A stretch of DNA of 45,729 nucleotides, from positions 1 through 45,729 of the forward strand of contig JAZQJB010000153.1 in NCBI GenBank assembly GCA_045541375.1, read 5' to 3'. The notes beneath the pieces are model-generated. The model made no database searches. It was not told the origin of the DNA and was given only the letters and a program-made list of their open reading frames with translations. The stretch comes from CAG-390 sp045541375 (GTDB lineage Bacteria; Bacillota; Clostridia; Oscillospirales; CAG-272). This document shows positions 23,791 to 30,960 of the stretch, piece after piece. Each line of letters starts with the position of its first letter. The first letter of the stretch is position 1. A program made the position numbers and the translations under genes.

Positions 23791-24159
23791 ATGTCGCTTG
23801 ATTACAACAAAAAGAACATCATCCTTGCCAAAAATCTGCGTAAAAATGCGACGACGCAGGAGAATCACCTATGGTATGATTTTTTATCAAAATACGAAAT
23901 AAGATTTCAACGCCAAAAAGCTATTGATAACTTTATCGCAGATTTTTACTGTCATAAAGCAAAGCTTGTAATAGAGATCGACGGTTCGCAACACCGCACA
24001 GAGAAGGGCAAGGAAAAAGACGAATTTCGAACGAGTGTATTGGAGGAATATGGGCTTAAAGTTATCAGATTTACAAACCGACAGATCGACGATTACTTTG
24101 ATGCGGCATGTAAGTATATCGATTCGGTTGTGAAGCAATCGCTTCAAGAAAATAATTAA
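23791..24159 (+). CDS. DUF559 domain-containing protein (Vsr-like endonuclease fold)
   Basis: 122 residues, full length for the family. The PD-(D/E)xK-type core is visible: ENHLWYDFL, FQRQKAIDNFIADFYC (41-56, with the Asp of the active site), LVIEIDGSQH (60-69, the E-x-D pair and His), then KVIRFTNRQID. DUF559 proteins are related to very-short-patch-repair nucleases; their biological role is poorly known. The gene is clearly AT-richer than the genes around it, which suggests transfer. Strong AAAGGAGA site before the ATG; a terminator follows. Its immediate neighbourhood is repeat DNA, with palindromic element copy 1 just upstream. Confidence 0.9.
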   Translation: MSLDYNKKNIILAKNLRKNATTQENHLWYDFLSKYEIRFQRQKAIDNFIADFYCHKAKLVIEIDGSQHRTEKGKEKDEFRTSVLEEYGLKVIRFTNRQIDDYFDAACKYIDSVVKQSLQENN

Positions 24160-24233
24160 GATTATTCTTGTAAAATAACTGACAGAATAACCGATGAAGA
24201 ATATCTGAATATGGTGCGAAATGCGTAAGAAGA

Positions 24234-24272
24234 ACCCCGACGGAGTACAAATATCTGTCGGGGTGATTTTTC
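24234..24272 (+). terminator. Terminator after the DUF559 gene
   Basis: Stem ACCCCGAC / GTCGGGGT with a TTTTT tract, about 75 nt past the stop codon. The stem resembles the one at 10622-10668. Confidence 0.75.
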
Positions 24273-24280
24273 AGTTTAGA

Positions 24281-24364
24281 GTTTAGAGTTATGATGCCCT
24301 GCGGGCAGTTATGAACTTGCTATGCAAGCGTTAGCTTTGCCGAAAGCAAAGCATAACTCTAAAC
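24281..24364. repeat. Inverted repeat enclosing three short hairpins
   Basis: Outer perfect 13-nt pair GTTTAGAGTTATG / CATAACTCTAAAC (24281-24293, 24352-24364). Inside are TGCCC-TGC-GGGCA, CTTGC-TAT-GCAAG and GCTTTGC-CGAAA-GCAAAGC, joined by AGTTATGA-like linkers, about 22 nt apart. The plan is like the array at 3847-3954. Confidence 0.85.
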
Positions 24365-24377
24365 TCATAGCTCTTTT

Positions 24378-24420
24378 TTATTCAGCCGTAAAATTCTCCT
24401 TACCAACTCCGCAGAGCGGG
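24378..24420 (-). pseudogene. Rubredoxin C-terminal remnant
   Basis: On the minus strand this reads PLCGVGKENFTAE and a stop. Thirty bases (24391-24420) are identical to the end of the flavodiiron-rubredoxin gene (28753-28782). Upstream the reading gives RRS in place of WSC, so the first Cys is gone and nothing else of the gene is left. It is a recent fragment copied or left by a rearrangement between the DUF559 and citrate synthase genes. Confidence 0.75.
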
Positions 24421-24441
24421 GAACGCCGATCGTCGTGATTT

Positions 24442-25800
24442 TTACCTTTCCCCTATAGGGAGATACCCTATCTCTTTCTTGACGTTCGTATATGCAGGTC
24501 GGATGATCTTGCCCGCGTTCTGTATCTCCTCGAGGCGGTGCGCGCTCCAGCCCGCTATCCTTGAAACGGCAAAGATCGGGGTAAACAGCTCCTCGGGCAG
24601 GCCGAGCATTCTGTATACCATTCCCGAATAAAAGTCCACGTTCGCGCTGACACCCTTATACATCCGTCGCTTTTCGGCTATGATCTCCGGAGCGAGGCGG
24701 GCAACTGTCTCGTAAAGAGCGAAATCCTCCTCCAGCCCCTTCTCAGCCGAGAGCTTTTGCGCATATTTATGAAGTATCTCGGCTCTCGGGTCGGAAAGTG
24801 AATATACCGCATGTCCCATGCCGTAGATCAGACCCGAGCGGTCGAATGCCTGTTTGTCAAGAAGCTTTACAAGATGATCCTTCAGCGCGCCCTCGTCACG
24901 GTAATCGACGTTTGCCTTGATATCGTCAAACATCTGAACGACCTTGATATTCGCGCCTCCGTGGCGGGGGCCCTTGAGCGAGCCAAGAGCCGCAGATATC
25001 GCTGAATAGGTATCCGTACCCGAAGAAGTCACAACATGCGTTGTAAAGGTCGAATTGTTTCCTCCGCCGTGCTCGGCGTGCAAAACGAGTGCAAGATCAA
25101 GAAGCTTGGCTTCAAGCGGAGTGTATTCACCGTCCTCACGGAGGATATAGAGCAGGTTTTCTGCAGTTGAAAGCTCCTTTTTCGGATAGTGGATAAAGAG
25201 ACTGCTTCCGTTATGGTAGTGCATAAAGGAATGATACCCATAGACAGCAAGCAACGGAAATTCGGCTATGAGCTGTAAACACTGCCTGAGCACGTTGGGC
25301 GTTGAAATATCATCGGGTCTTTCATCATAGGCATAAAGTGCCAACACGCCGCGCGAAAGCATATTCATCATATCCTTGCCGGGAGCCTTAAGGATCATAT
25401 CGGATACGAAGAATTTCGGCAGATCACGGTATGCGGAAAGCTGTGCATTAAAATCCGCAAGCTCCTTGCGGTTTGGTAGCTTTGATGTCAGAAGCAAAAA
25501 TACCGTCTCCTCAAATCCCATGCGGCCCTCATCAAGGAATCCGGATACAATGTCCTTGAGATCGATGCCTCGGTAATAAAGTTCTCCGCGGCAGGGGATC
25601 TCATTTCCGTCTGCATCCTTCTCCTTCGCTTTGATACGGGAGATCTCGGTAAGCCCGGCAACAACACCGTTGCCGTTTATATCACGCAGTCCTCGCTTAA
25701 CGTCATAAGTTCCGTACATTTCGGGCTTGATCCCGTTATTCCTGTCGGAAAGATCTGCCAGATCCTTGATATAATCTGTTATTACAGAATAATTTTTCAT
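24442..25800 (-). CDS. gltA: Citrate synthase
   Basis: 452 residues. Makes citrate from oxaloacetate and acetyl-CoA in the cytosol. Catalytic residues are intact: His244 (HAEHGGGNNST), His330 (GMGHAVYS) and Asp389 (NVDFYSG); GPRHGGAN (278-285) is the usual CoA/oxaloacetate loop. An N-terminal extension of about 45 residues precedes the conserved fold, as in other clostridial forms. The ATG follows the kdpE-like stop codon directly, with an AAGGTGGA site inside that gene, so it is the last gene of the sensor-regulator operon. In a strict anaerobe it probably feeds 2-oxoglutarate and glutamate synthesis. Confidence 0.95.
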   Translation of the reverse strand: MKNYSVITDYIKDLADLSDRNNGIKPEMYGTYDVKRGLRDINGNGVVAGLTEISRIKAKEKDADGNEIPCRGELYYRGIDLKDIVSGFLDEGRMGFEETVFLLLTSKLPNRKELADFNAQLSAYRDLPKFFVSDMILKAPGKDMMNMLSRGVLALYAYDERPDDISTPNVLRQCLQLIAEFPLLAVYGYHSFMHYHNGSSLFIHYPKKELSTAENLLYILREDGEYTPLEAKLLDLALVLHAEHGGGNNSTFTTHVVTSSGTDTYSAISAALGSLKGPRHGGANIKVVQMFDDIKANVDYRDEGALKDHLVKLLDKQAFDRSGLIYGMGHAVYSLSDPRAEILHKYAQKLSAEKGLEEDFALYETVARLAPEIIAEKRRMYKGVSANVDFYSGMVYRMLGLPEELFTPIFAVSRIAGWSAHRLEEIQNAGKIIRPAYTNVKKEIGYLPIGER

Positions 25801-26496
25801 TTATTCCACCTTTATCATCCTATATCCAATACCGATATGTGTTTGTATGAACTGTGTCGACCCCTCGGCTCTCTCAAGCTTTTTCCGAAGAGTAGCCATA
25901 AATACGCGCAATGATGCGACATCCTTCTCCCAAGTGCTCCCCCATACCTTTTGCGTAATATAAGTATGTGTCAGTACCTTGCCGATATTCTTCGACAAAA
26001 GGCACAAGAGCTTATATTCTATCGGTGTTAGATGCATCTCCTCTCCGCGTATGTAAGCACAACCGGCGGCATAATCGATCTTAAGCTCACCATTCACAAA
26101 AATTGTTCCCGAGGATTGATTTCCGCTCGAATTCAGTCTTCTTTGGCTTACCCTGATCCTCGCAAGCAGCTCTTCTACCGAAAACGGCTTTGTAAGATAA
26201 TCATCGGCGCCCGCATCAAGAGCATCGATCTTATCCCTGTCCTCACTTCGTGCGCTGATAACAATTATCGGCATTTCCGACCAGCCTCTGACTTTACCGA
26301 TGACCTCCATACCGTCAATATCGTAAAGACCGAGATCAAGCAGAAGTATATCGGGATTATGTGTCGATGCCTCAAGAAGCGCATCATTGCCGTTATGTGC
26401 TGTGATATATCTGTAACCGTGGGCTTTAAGCGTTGTTGTTATCAGATTTCTGACGGGAGGATCATCCTCAACGACAAGTATGAGCGGTTTATTCAT
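25801..26496 (-). CDS. kdpE: KdpE-like response regulator (OmpR family)
   Basis: 231 residues. Receiver domain (4-115) with the acidic pair EDD (10-12), phospho-acceptor Asp at LLLDLGL (about 57) and Lys at TKPFS (about 106); OmpR/PhoB winged helix (about 135-230) with HLTPIEYKLLCLL, HTYITQKVWG and FIQTHIGIGYRM, the KdpE-type ending. It overlaps the sensor kinase gene by 8 nt and is followed without a gap by citrate synthase. No kdpFABC potassium pump is encoded here, so the name reflects family, and its targets may differ. Direct repeats upstream of the operon are a possible binding site. Confidence 0.9.
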   Translation of the reverse strand: MNKPLILVVEDDPPVRNLITTTLKAHGYRYITAHNGNDALLEASTHNPDILLLDLGLYDIDGMEVIGKVRGWSEMPIIVISARSEDRDKIDALDAGADDYLTKPFSVEELLARIRVSQRRLNSSGNQSSGTIFVNGELKIDYAAGCAYIRGEEMHLTPIEYKLLCLLSKNIGKVLTHTYITQKVWGSTWEKDVASLRVFMATLRKKLERAEGSTQFIQTHIGIGYRMIKVE

Positions 26497-28465
26497 TGAT
26501 CTCTATCTCCTTTGTCTGTAAAGTAAAGCAGAAAGACGCGCCTCTCGGATAATTATCTTCGACCCATATTCTTCCGCCGTGCGCCTCTACTATGGAACGG
26601 CATAGCGCAAGTCCGAGTCCGAGGCTTCGTCTGCTGTCCGATCTGTTGTTATCACCTACATAAAACAGATCAAAAATTTGTTCCTTCATTTTATCGGGTA
26701 TACCATATCCGTTGTCGCTGACAGATACGAGAACTTTACCGTTATCTTGCTTTGCGGATATTTCTATGGTTGAGCCGCAGTCGGTATATTTGATCGCATT
26801 GTCCACAAGATTGACGATCACCTGAACAATCAGCCTTGCATCCATATTGGCAAGCATCAACTCATTTTCAAGCGAAACCTTTATTCTATGCTCGGTTTTT
26901 CTTTTATTGACGTGCTTCAGGGCTTCATCTATAACATCGGACATGAGTTCCGCTGTTTTGTTGATCTTCGCTCTTCCCTCACCCATACGGGTAATTGACA
27001 GAAGATTCTCAACAAGTGAGATCAGCCAGACCGAATCATCGAAAATATCCGAATATATCTGTCTTCTTGTTGCTTCATCAAAAAAGCTGTCATTTGACAA
27101 AAGATTACCGGCATTTCCGGAGATCGACGTCAAAGGCGTGCGCAGATCATGCGATATTGCACGCAAAAGATCGGCGCGCAAACGCTCGTTTTCTGCCCGT
27201 ACCGCCGCCTCCTCCTTTTCACGGATATTTTTCTCGTTTTCAAGCGCGAGGGCGCATTCTCCGATAATGGACACCATTATACTCTGCTCAAACGGGTCAG
27301 CTTTTTTTCCGGGAACAACACCGATAACGCCGTAGACCTCATCTTTTATTCCAATGGGGAAATACATGCACTCCGCACTGTAGAGCGATCCCGGCGCACC
27401 CGTTTGAATATTATTTTCATAAGCTCTGAAAGCGGCAGCCCTTTCGTCATCATTAATATATTCCTCAATACGCTCATCCTCGTCTCCGAAGATCAGAGCT
27501 TCTCCGAAAGTGCCGTTCCACGTCGGGTAAAGAATGACCCCTCGGGAAGTAAGTTTCCTCACCTGCTTTGATGCGACAACAAGTATCTCGTCGGCATTCT
27601 TTGACTTTGCAAGCATTTGATCGGTATCAAGCAATATCTGCGTTCTGTACGCTACCTGTGCTGAAAGCTTTGCCTGCTTTTTCATTCGTGCGGCTATGCT
27701 TCCGGTTATAAGCGATGCCATGAGCATAACAATGAATGTAAGCGGATAACCCTTGTCATAAGCAAGAAAAGTAAATTTCGGCTGTGTAAAAAAGAAGTTG
27801 AAGAGCAATACACCCGCTGCGGAAGTCAGCGCCCAGCAGATCTTGCTGTCGATCAACACAGACGTCACAAGAACAGCCAGAATATATATTGTTACAACGT
27901 TATCCTCGGTAAATCCCAGATAATGAAATCCGAATCCTATTGCCGATGCCGCACCAAGTATCAAAGCACTGATCGCAAGCTCTTTTATCAAGCTAATCAG
28001 GCTCTTTCGGCTGAAAATATGCTTCTTCCTTCGCTTTCCTTCGATACTGCTGTCCGGAATAATATGTATATCCAACTCGGGCGCAAGCCGAATGATCTTT
28101 TCGGTCAAAGACTGCTTTTTTATCAATCTTCCGAGAGATACCGTGCTCCTGCCCAAAACCACCTTGGTCACCCCCGATATCCTTGCAAACTCTGTAATTT
28201 GCAAGGCGATATCGTCTCCGCAGACCGTTGTCACAACTGCCCCGCATTCCTTGGCGTATTCGATATTTTCCGCAAGCCTCCGCTTATCCGCTTCGACCAT
28301 CAGCTCTTCTTCCGGCGTTTCAACATACAGCGCAGTAAATTCCGCTCTGAAAGCCTTTGCCATCATAGCAGCCGTTCCTATGATCTTTGCGTTAGACGGC
28401 GACGACGACAGGCAAACGAGTATATGATCGTGTATATTATCCTTCGTTATCTTCCTGTACCTCAT
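26489..28465 (-). CDS. kdpD: KdpD-like sensor histidine kinase lacking the N-terminal KdpD domain
   Basis: 658 residues from the ATG preceded by AGGAG (a TTG 39 nt further upstream is rejected). Order: universal-stress-protein domain (about 10-145, with LVCLSSSPSNAK), four membrane helices of the DUF4118 type (about 165-275, FNFFFTQPKFTF being the typical loop), a GAF-like region (about 290-415), HisKA with AISHDLRTPLTS (His about 441) and HATPase with NLVDNAIKY, VSDNGYGIPD and LGLGLALC. The roughly 210-residue N-terminal KdpD domain with its Walker A motif (E. coli length 894) is missing. The gene overlaps a small membrane-protein gene by 29 nt at its start and kdpE at its end. Confidence 0.9.
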   Translation of the reverse strand: MRYRKITKDNIHDHILVCLSSSPSNAKIIGTAAMMAKAFRAEFTALYVETPEEELMVEADKRRLAENIEYAKECGAVVTTVCGDDIALQITEFARISGVTKVVLGRSTVSLGRLIKKQSLTEKIIRLAPELDIHIIPDSSIEGKRRKKHIFSRKSLISLIKELAISALILGAASAIGFGFHYLGFTEDNVVTIYILAVLVTSVLIDSKICWALTSAAGVLLFNFFFTQPKFTFLAYDKGYPLTFIVMLMASLITGSIAARMKKQAKLSAQVAYRTQILLDTDQMLAKSKNADEILVVASKQVRKLTSRGVILYPTWNGTFGEALIFGDEDERIEEYINDDERAAAFRAYENNIQTGAPGSLYSAECMYFPIGIKDEVYGVIGVVPGKKADPFEQSIMVSIIGECALALENEKNIREKEEAAVRAENERLRADLLRAISHDLRTPLTSISGNAGNLLSNDSFFDEATRRQIYSDIFDDSVWLISLVENLLSITRMGEGRAKINKTAELMSDVIDEALKHVNKRKTEHRIKVSLENELMLANMDARLIVQVIVNLVDNAIKYTDCGSTIEISAKQDNGKVLVSVSDNGYGIPDKMKEQIFDLFYVGDNNRSDSRRSLGLGLALCRSIVEAHGGRIWVEDNYPRGASFCFTLQTKEIEINE

Positions 28466-28598
28466 CTGTCTCCTCTTCTTTCTGTGCTTCTCGATTTTCC
28501 TCAATAAAACGGTCTATTTTTGCCATAAACAGGTATCCCATTACGATAATGGCGATCGAAGCACAAATCAATAAAATATATCCGAACGCCTTAAGCAT
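28437..28598 (-). CDS. Small single-helix membrane protein upstream of kdpD
   Basis: 53 residues from the ATG that follows GGGAGG by 8 nt; a TTG 21 nt upstream would overlap the ribosome site. One membrane helix (about 5-24) and a very acidic tail (EEETDEVQEDNEG). Its end overlaps the start of the sensor kinase gene by 29 nt, so the two are probably translated together. Not similar to KdpF as far as I can see. It could be a small partner of the sensor; that is inference from position. Confidence 0.65.
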   Translation of the reverse strand: MLKAFGYILLICASIAIIVMGYLFMAKIDRFIEENREAQKEEETDEVQEDNEG

Positions 28599-28671
28599 CC
28601 AACATCCCTCCCTTTTCAATTAATATTATACATTAAGAGCTTTTAAGGGTATATTAGAATTAAAGCGCCCG

Positions 28672-28690
28672 GTATTAAGATAGTATTAAG
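28672..28690. promoter_or_regulatory. Direct repeat, candidate OmpR-family operator
   Basis: GTATTAAG repeated with an 11-bp period (28672-28679, 28683-28690), 75-90 bp upstream of the sensor operon. One-turn direct repeats are the normal binding pattern of OmpR/PhoB-type regulators such as the one encoded in the operon. A minus-strand TATAAT lies between it and the genes, at about 28624-28629. Confidence 0.5.
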
Positions 28691-28692
28691 AA

Positions 28693-28735
28693 AAGCGACA
28701 GCTCCGTTCGCATAACGGTGGAGCTGTCGCTTATG
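28693..28735 (-). terminator. Terminator of the flavodiiron-rubredoxin gene
   Basis: Stem AAGCGACAGCTCC / GGAGCTGTCGCTT just past the stop codon; the minus strand continues T-rich. Confidence 0.85.
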
Positions 28736-28736
28736 A

Positions 28737-30065
28737 TCACTCTTCCTTCTTGAAATTCTCCTTACCAACTCCGCAGAGCGGGCAGGACCAATCCTCGGGC
28801 AGGTCTTCGAACTTTGTGCCGGGGGCGATGCCGTTATCGGGGTCGCCGGCGGACTCGTCGTATTCGTAGCCGCAGATCTCACATACGTATTTCACGCTGT
28901 TCTCTTCCTTTTCTTCATTATTGCAACCGCCCGCGAGCTCGAGAGCGAGGTTTTTGATCTCCTCGCGGTTCGCATCGGTCATCGCTGAACGGATCGTGAC
29001 GGCGGTGTCGGTGAAGGTAATATCCTTGCACTCCGCAAGCATCGCCTTCATCTTCTTTGCCGCCAGGGGCGCCCAGCTTCCGTTTTCTATTATACCCACA
29101 GTTCTCTTTTGATATCCGTGCTCAACGAGGGCGTGGATAAATGTATTCATATATGGGAAGATGTCGCCCTGATAGGTGGTTGTCGCCAAAACGAGCTTGC
29201 CGTAGCGGAAGGCATCCTCGAGAGCCTCGGACATATCGTCGCGCGCGAGGTCGCTGACTGCAACCTTGGGGCAACCGAGCTTTTCGAGCTCCTCGGCAAG
29301 CAGGAGAGCCGCCTTTTTGGTGTTGCCGTAAACGCTGGTGTACGCGATAGCCACGCCCTCGCTCTCGACGCCGTAGCTCGACCAGGTGTTGTAAAGATCA
29401 AGGTAGTAGCCGAGGTTTTCGGTCAGAATGGGGCCGTGGAGGGGGCAGATCTTGGTAATTTCAAGTCCCGAAGCCTTCGCCAGCAGCTTTTGCACCTGCG
29501 CGCCGTACTTGCCGACGATGCCGAAATAGTATCTTCTCGCCTCGCAAGCCCAGTCCTCATCGGCGTCAAGTGCGCCGAATTTGCCGAATCCGTCAGCCGA
29601 GAAAAGTACCTTCTCGCTCGATTCGTAGGTCATCATGACTTCGGGCCAATGGATCATTGCCGCGGCGATGAAGTTTAGAGTATGCGCGCCGAGTTCGAGC
29701 TTATCGCCGTCCTTGATGACGATGCGGCGGTCGGCATAATCTCTGCCGAAGAACTGCTTCATCATAATGAAAGCGCGCTCGGAGGCAAGAATAGTTGCCG
29801 AGGGGAACTCGTCGGCAAAAAGATTTATGTTCGAAGAATGGTCGGGCTCCATGTGCTGAACAATGAGGTAATCGGGAGTTCTTCCGTCGAGCGCGGACTT
29901 GAGATTTGCCATCCACTCACCGCCAAAACGCGCGTCGACCGTGTCAAAGACCGCGATCTTTTCGTCAACAATAACGTAAGAATTGTAAGCCATGCCGTTC
30001 GGCACGTCATACTGACCCTCGAAAAGGTCGATCTCTCTATCGTTTACACCAATGTATTTTATCAT
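28737..30065 (-). CDS. Flavodiiron protein fused to rubredoxin (oxygen/NO reductase)
   Basis: 442 residues. Lactamase-like diiron domain (1-250) with HMEPDHSS (the H-x-E-x-D-H ligand set, about 82-88), an Asp at FSADGFG and His at CPLHGPI; the HWPEVMMTY segment carries the His of the site. Flavodoxin domain (about 255-395) with TSVYGNTKKA for FMN. A C-terminal rubredoxin (about 398-442) with CEICGYEYD and CPLCGVGKENF binds one iron. The built-in rubredoxin lets the enzyme take electrons from an NAD(P)H reductase and reduce O2 or NO to protect an anaerobe. Perfect promoter; monocistronic. Confidence 0.96.
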   Translation of the reverse strand: MIKYIGVNDREIDLFEGQYDVPNGMAYNSYVIVDEKIAVFDTVDARFGGEWMANLKSALDGRTPDYLIVQHMEPDHSSNINLFADEFPSATILASERAFIMMKQFFGRDYADRRIVIKDGDKLELGAHTLNFIAAAMIHWPEVMMTYESSEKVLFSADGFGKFGALDADEDWACEARRYYFGIVGKYGAQVQKLLAKASGLEITKICPLHGPILTENLGYYLDLYNTWSSYGVESEGVAIAYTSVYGNTKKAALLLAEELEKLGCPKVAVSDLARDDMSEALEDAFRYGKLVLATTTYQGDIFPYMNTFIHALVEHGYQKRTVGIIENGSWAPLAAKKMKAMLAECKDITFTDTAVTIRSAMTDANREEIKNLALELAGGCNNEEKEENSVKYVCEICGYEYDESAGDPDNGIAPGTKFEDLPEDWSCPLCGVGKENFKKEE

Positions 30066-30088
30066 TTATATACTCCGTTTTTTATTTT

Positions 30089-30117
30089 ATTATACAATAA
30101 AAAAAGACCCTTGTCAA
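30089..30117 (-). promoter_or_regulatory. Consensus promoter of the flavodiiron-rubredoxin gene
   Basis: Minus-strand TTGACA (30117-30112), 17-nt spacer, TATAAT (30094-30089). Confidence 0.92.
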
Positions 30118-30128
30118 GGGAAAAATGT

Positions 30129-30195
30129 TGTAAAAAACAAATGACCCTTGACTGCGGTTTCTTTACACCTGCCAGCCAAGGGTCATTTGTGATCG
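30129..30195 (-). terminator. Strong terminator of the 30.1-30.6 kb RNA
   Basis: Minus-strand ACAAATGACCCTTG ... CAAGGGTCATTTGT followed directly by TTTTT. The 3' end would fall close to 30130, just before the flavodiiron promoter. Confidence 0.88.
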
Positions 30196-30567
30196 ATCTT
30201 GGTATCTAACATCATTTGATTATCCTCTCTTTCTTTATCTACCTTTTCCTCACATCACACATTCAAAAGCATCAATTTCTTTTTTCTCTAAGGAGAATAC
30301 CCGTATGCTTTTTTGCGCATCTTTGATTCGGATAAAGGCGAAGGTTTTTCCTATGACCCATATTTTTCAAAGTTTCTGCTTGAACCTTATTTATATTAAT
30401 TGACCTTCACTCCGTGTCCTTTACACGCGGGCTTGATCTTTGTTTAAGCCTCCCGGCTCTGCGTCTTTTCGACCTGTGATCCGTCGCCACAGCATCGAGT
30501 TATTCAAGCGGATTCTTTGTGAGTCTGTACTTTAGTTGTACATTGGCCCGTACCTTCCTTTCTTGTT
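30133..30567 (-). ncRNA. Candidate structured non-coding RNA, about 430 nt
   Basis: Bounded by a promoter (30574-30602) and a strong terminator (30129-30195) with no open frame of useful length. The 5' 200 nt are rich in possible stems: GTAC-AACTAAA-GTAC, CTGTG/CACAG, GTC-GAAA-AGAC, GCC-GGGA-GGC, CTTG/CAAG-type and CGTGT-AAAGG-ACACG. The piece GACGCAGAGCC near 30455 looks a little like the c-di-GMP-I riboswitch core, but the rest does not fit. The raiA RNA class is another possibility I cannot confirm. A possible 10-codon frame with a GAGAGGA site begins near 30211, just before the terminator. Confidence 0.6.
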
Positions 30568-30573
30568 GTCTAT

Positions 30574-30602
30574 ATTATAGCACATCTTTTTTCGCTTTGC
30601 AA
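30574..30602 (-). promoter_or_regulatory. Promoter of the candidate RNA
   Basis: Minus-strand TTGCAA (30602-30597), 17-nt spacer, TATAAT (30579-30574). Confidence 0.75.
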
Positions 30603-30676
30603 TATGCAGATTTCACAAAGTATACAATTATTTTTTGTGCAACACGCAGAAATTGGGCACAATGATGAATTTGTTG

Positions 30677-30705
30677 TTGACATCTTGCAAATACTGTGAT
30701 ATAAT
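30677..30705 (+). promoter_or_regulatory. Orphan consensus promoter
   Basis: TTGACA (30677-30682), 17-nt spacer, TATAAT (30700-30705). No gene follows on the plus strand; a terminator lies about 130 nt downstream. Confidence 0.8.
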
Positions 30706-30728
30706 GGTAAATGGTGTGGTGTCAAAAA

Positions 30729-30812
30729 ATGCATAATGCAAAAGGCATAATGCAAAATTGAGGAATATTTCCTCGCTTTGCTCGGAAATAATAAATAATA
30801 ATACTTTGGTGT
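30729..30812 (+). repeat. AATGCAAAAT repeat, copy a
   Basis: AATGCATAATGC-type start, then ATGCAAAATTGAGGAA, a TTTCC/GGAAA hairpin and an AAATAAT...ATACTTT tail. Matches copy c at 37094 in order and orientation and copy b in reverse. Confidence 0.75.
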
Positions 30813-30837
30813 TGATAATTCAATGCCTAAAATTGAA

Positions 30838-30890
30838 AACTCGGATGTTTTGAAGATTTTGGCTTCAAAACATCCGAGTTTTTTGTTTTA
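30838..30890. terminator. Terminator-like hairpin between repeat copies a and b
   Basis: Stem CTCGGATGTTTTGAAG / CTTCAAAACATCCGAG followed by TTTTTTGTTTT on the plus strand and T-rich sequence on the minus strand. It would end a plus-strand transcript from 30677 and can also stop the FAD-oxidoreductase transcript. Confidence 0.85.
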
Positions 30891-30958
30891 GATATAAATT
30901 TTCGCTTCAGCGAAAATTTTCCTTAATTTTGCATTCTGCATTTTGCATTTTGCATTTT
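30890..30958 (-). repeat. AATGCAAAAT repeat, copy b (inverted)
   Basis: Reverse complement reads ATGCAAAATTAAGGAAAATTT then TTTTCGC-TGAA-GCGAAAA. With copy a it makes an imperfect inverted pair of about 38 nt around the central terminator. Confidence 0.75.
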
Positions 30959-30960
30959 GA

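Larger units (their letters stand above)
30066..30960. other. Gene-free region of about 0.9 kb
   Basis: No protein-coding gene. From left to right it holds the flavodiiron promoter, a strong leftward terminator, a probable structured RNA gene with its own promoter, an orphan rightward consensus promoter, and a pair of inverted AATGCAAAAT-type repeats around a terminator. Each has its own entry. Confidence 0.8.

Noticed and set aside
23579..23902. A 107-codon plus-strand frame through palindromic element copy 1 into the DUF559 gene.
   Set aside because: Created by the element's right arm; overlaps the DUF559 gene in another frame and has no family features.
30420..30480. c-di-GMP-I riboswitch in the 30.1-30.6 kb RNA.
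   Set aside because: Only the GACGCAGAGCC-GGGA-GGC piece resembles the class; the long P2 arm and the usual second stem are not where they should be. Left as an unassigned structured RNA.
30133..30567. tmRNA or RNase P RNA at this locus.
   Set aside because: No tag-peptide frame or tRNA-like ends for tmRNA, and no GAGGAAAGUCC-type P4 strands for RNase P.
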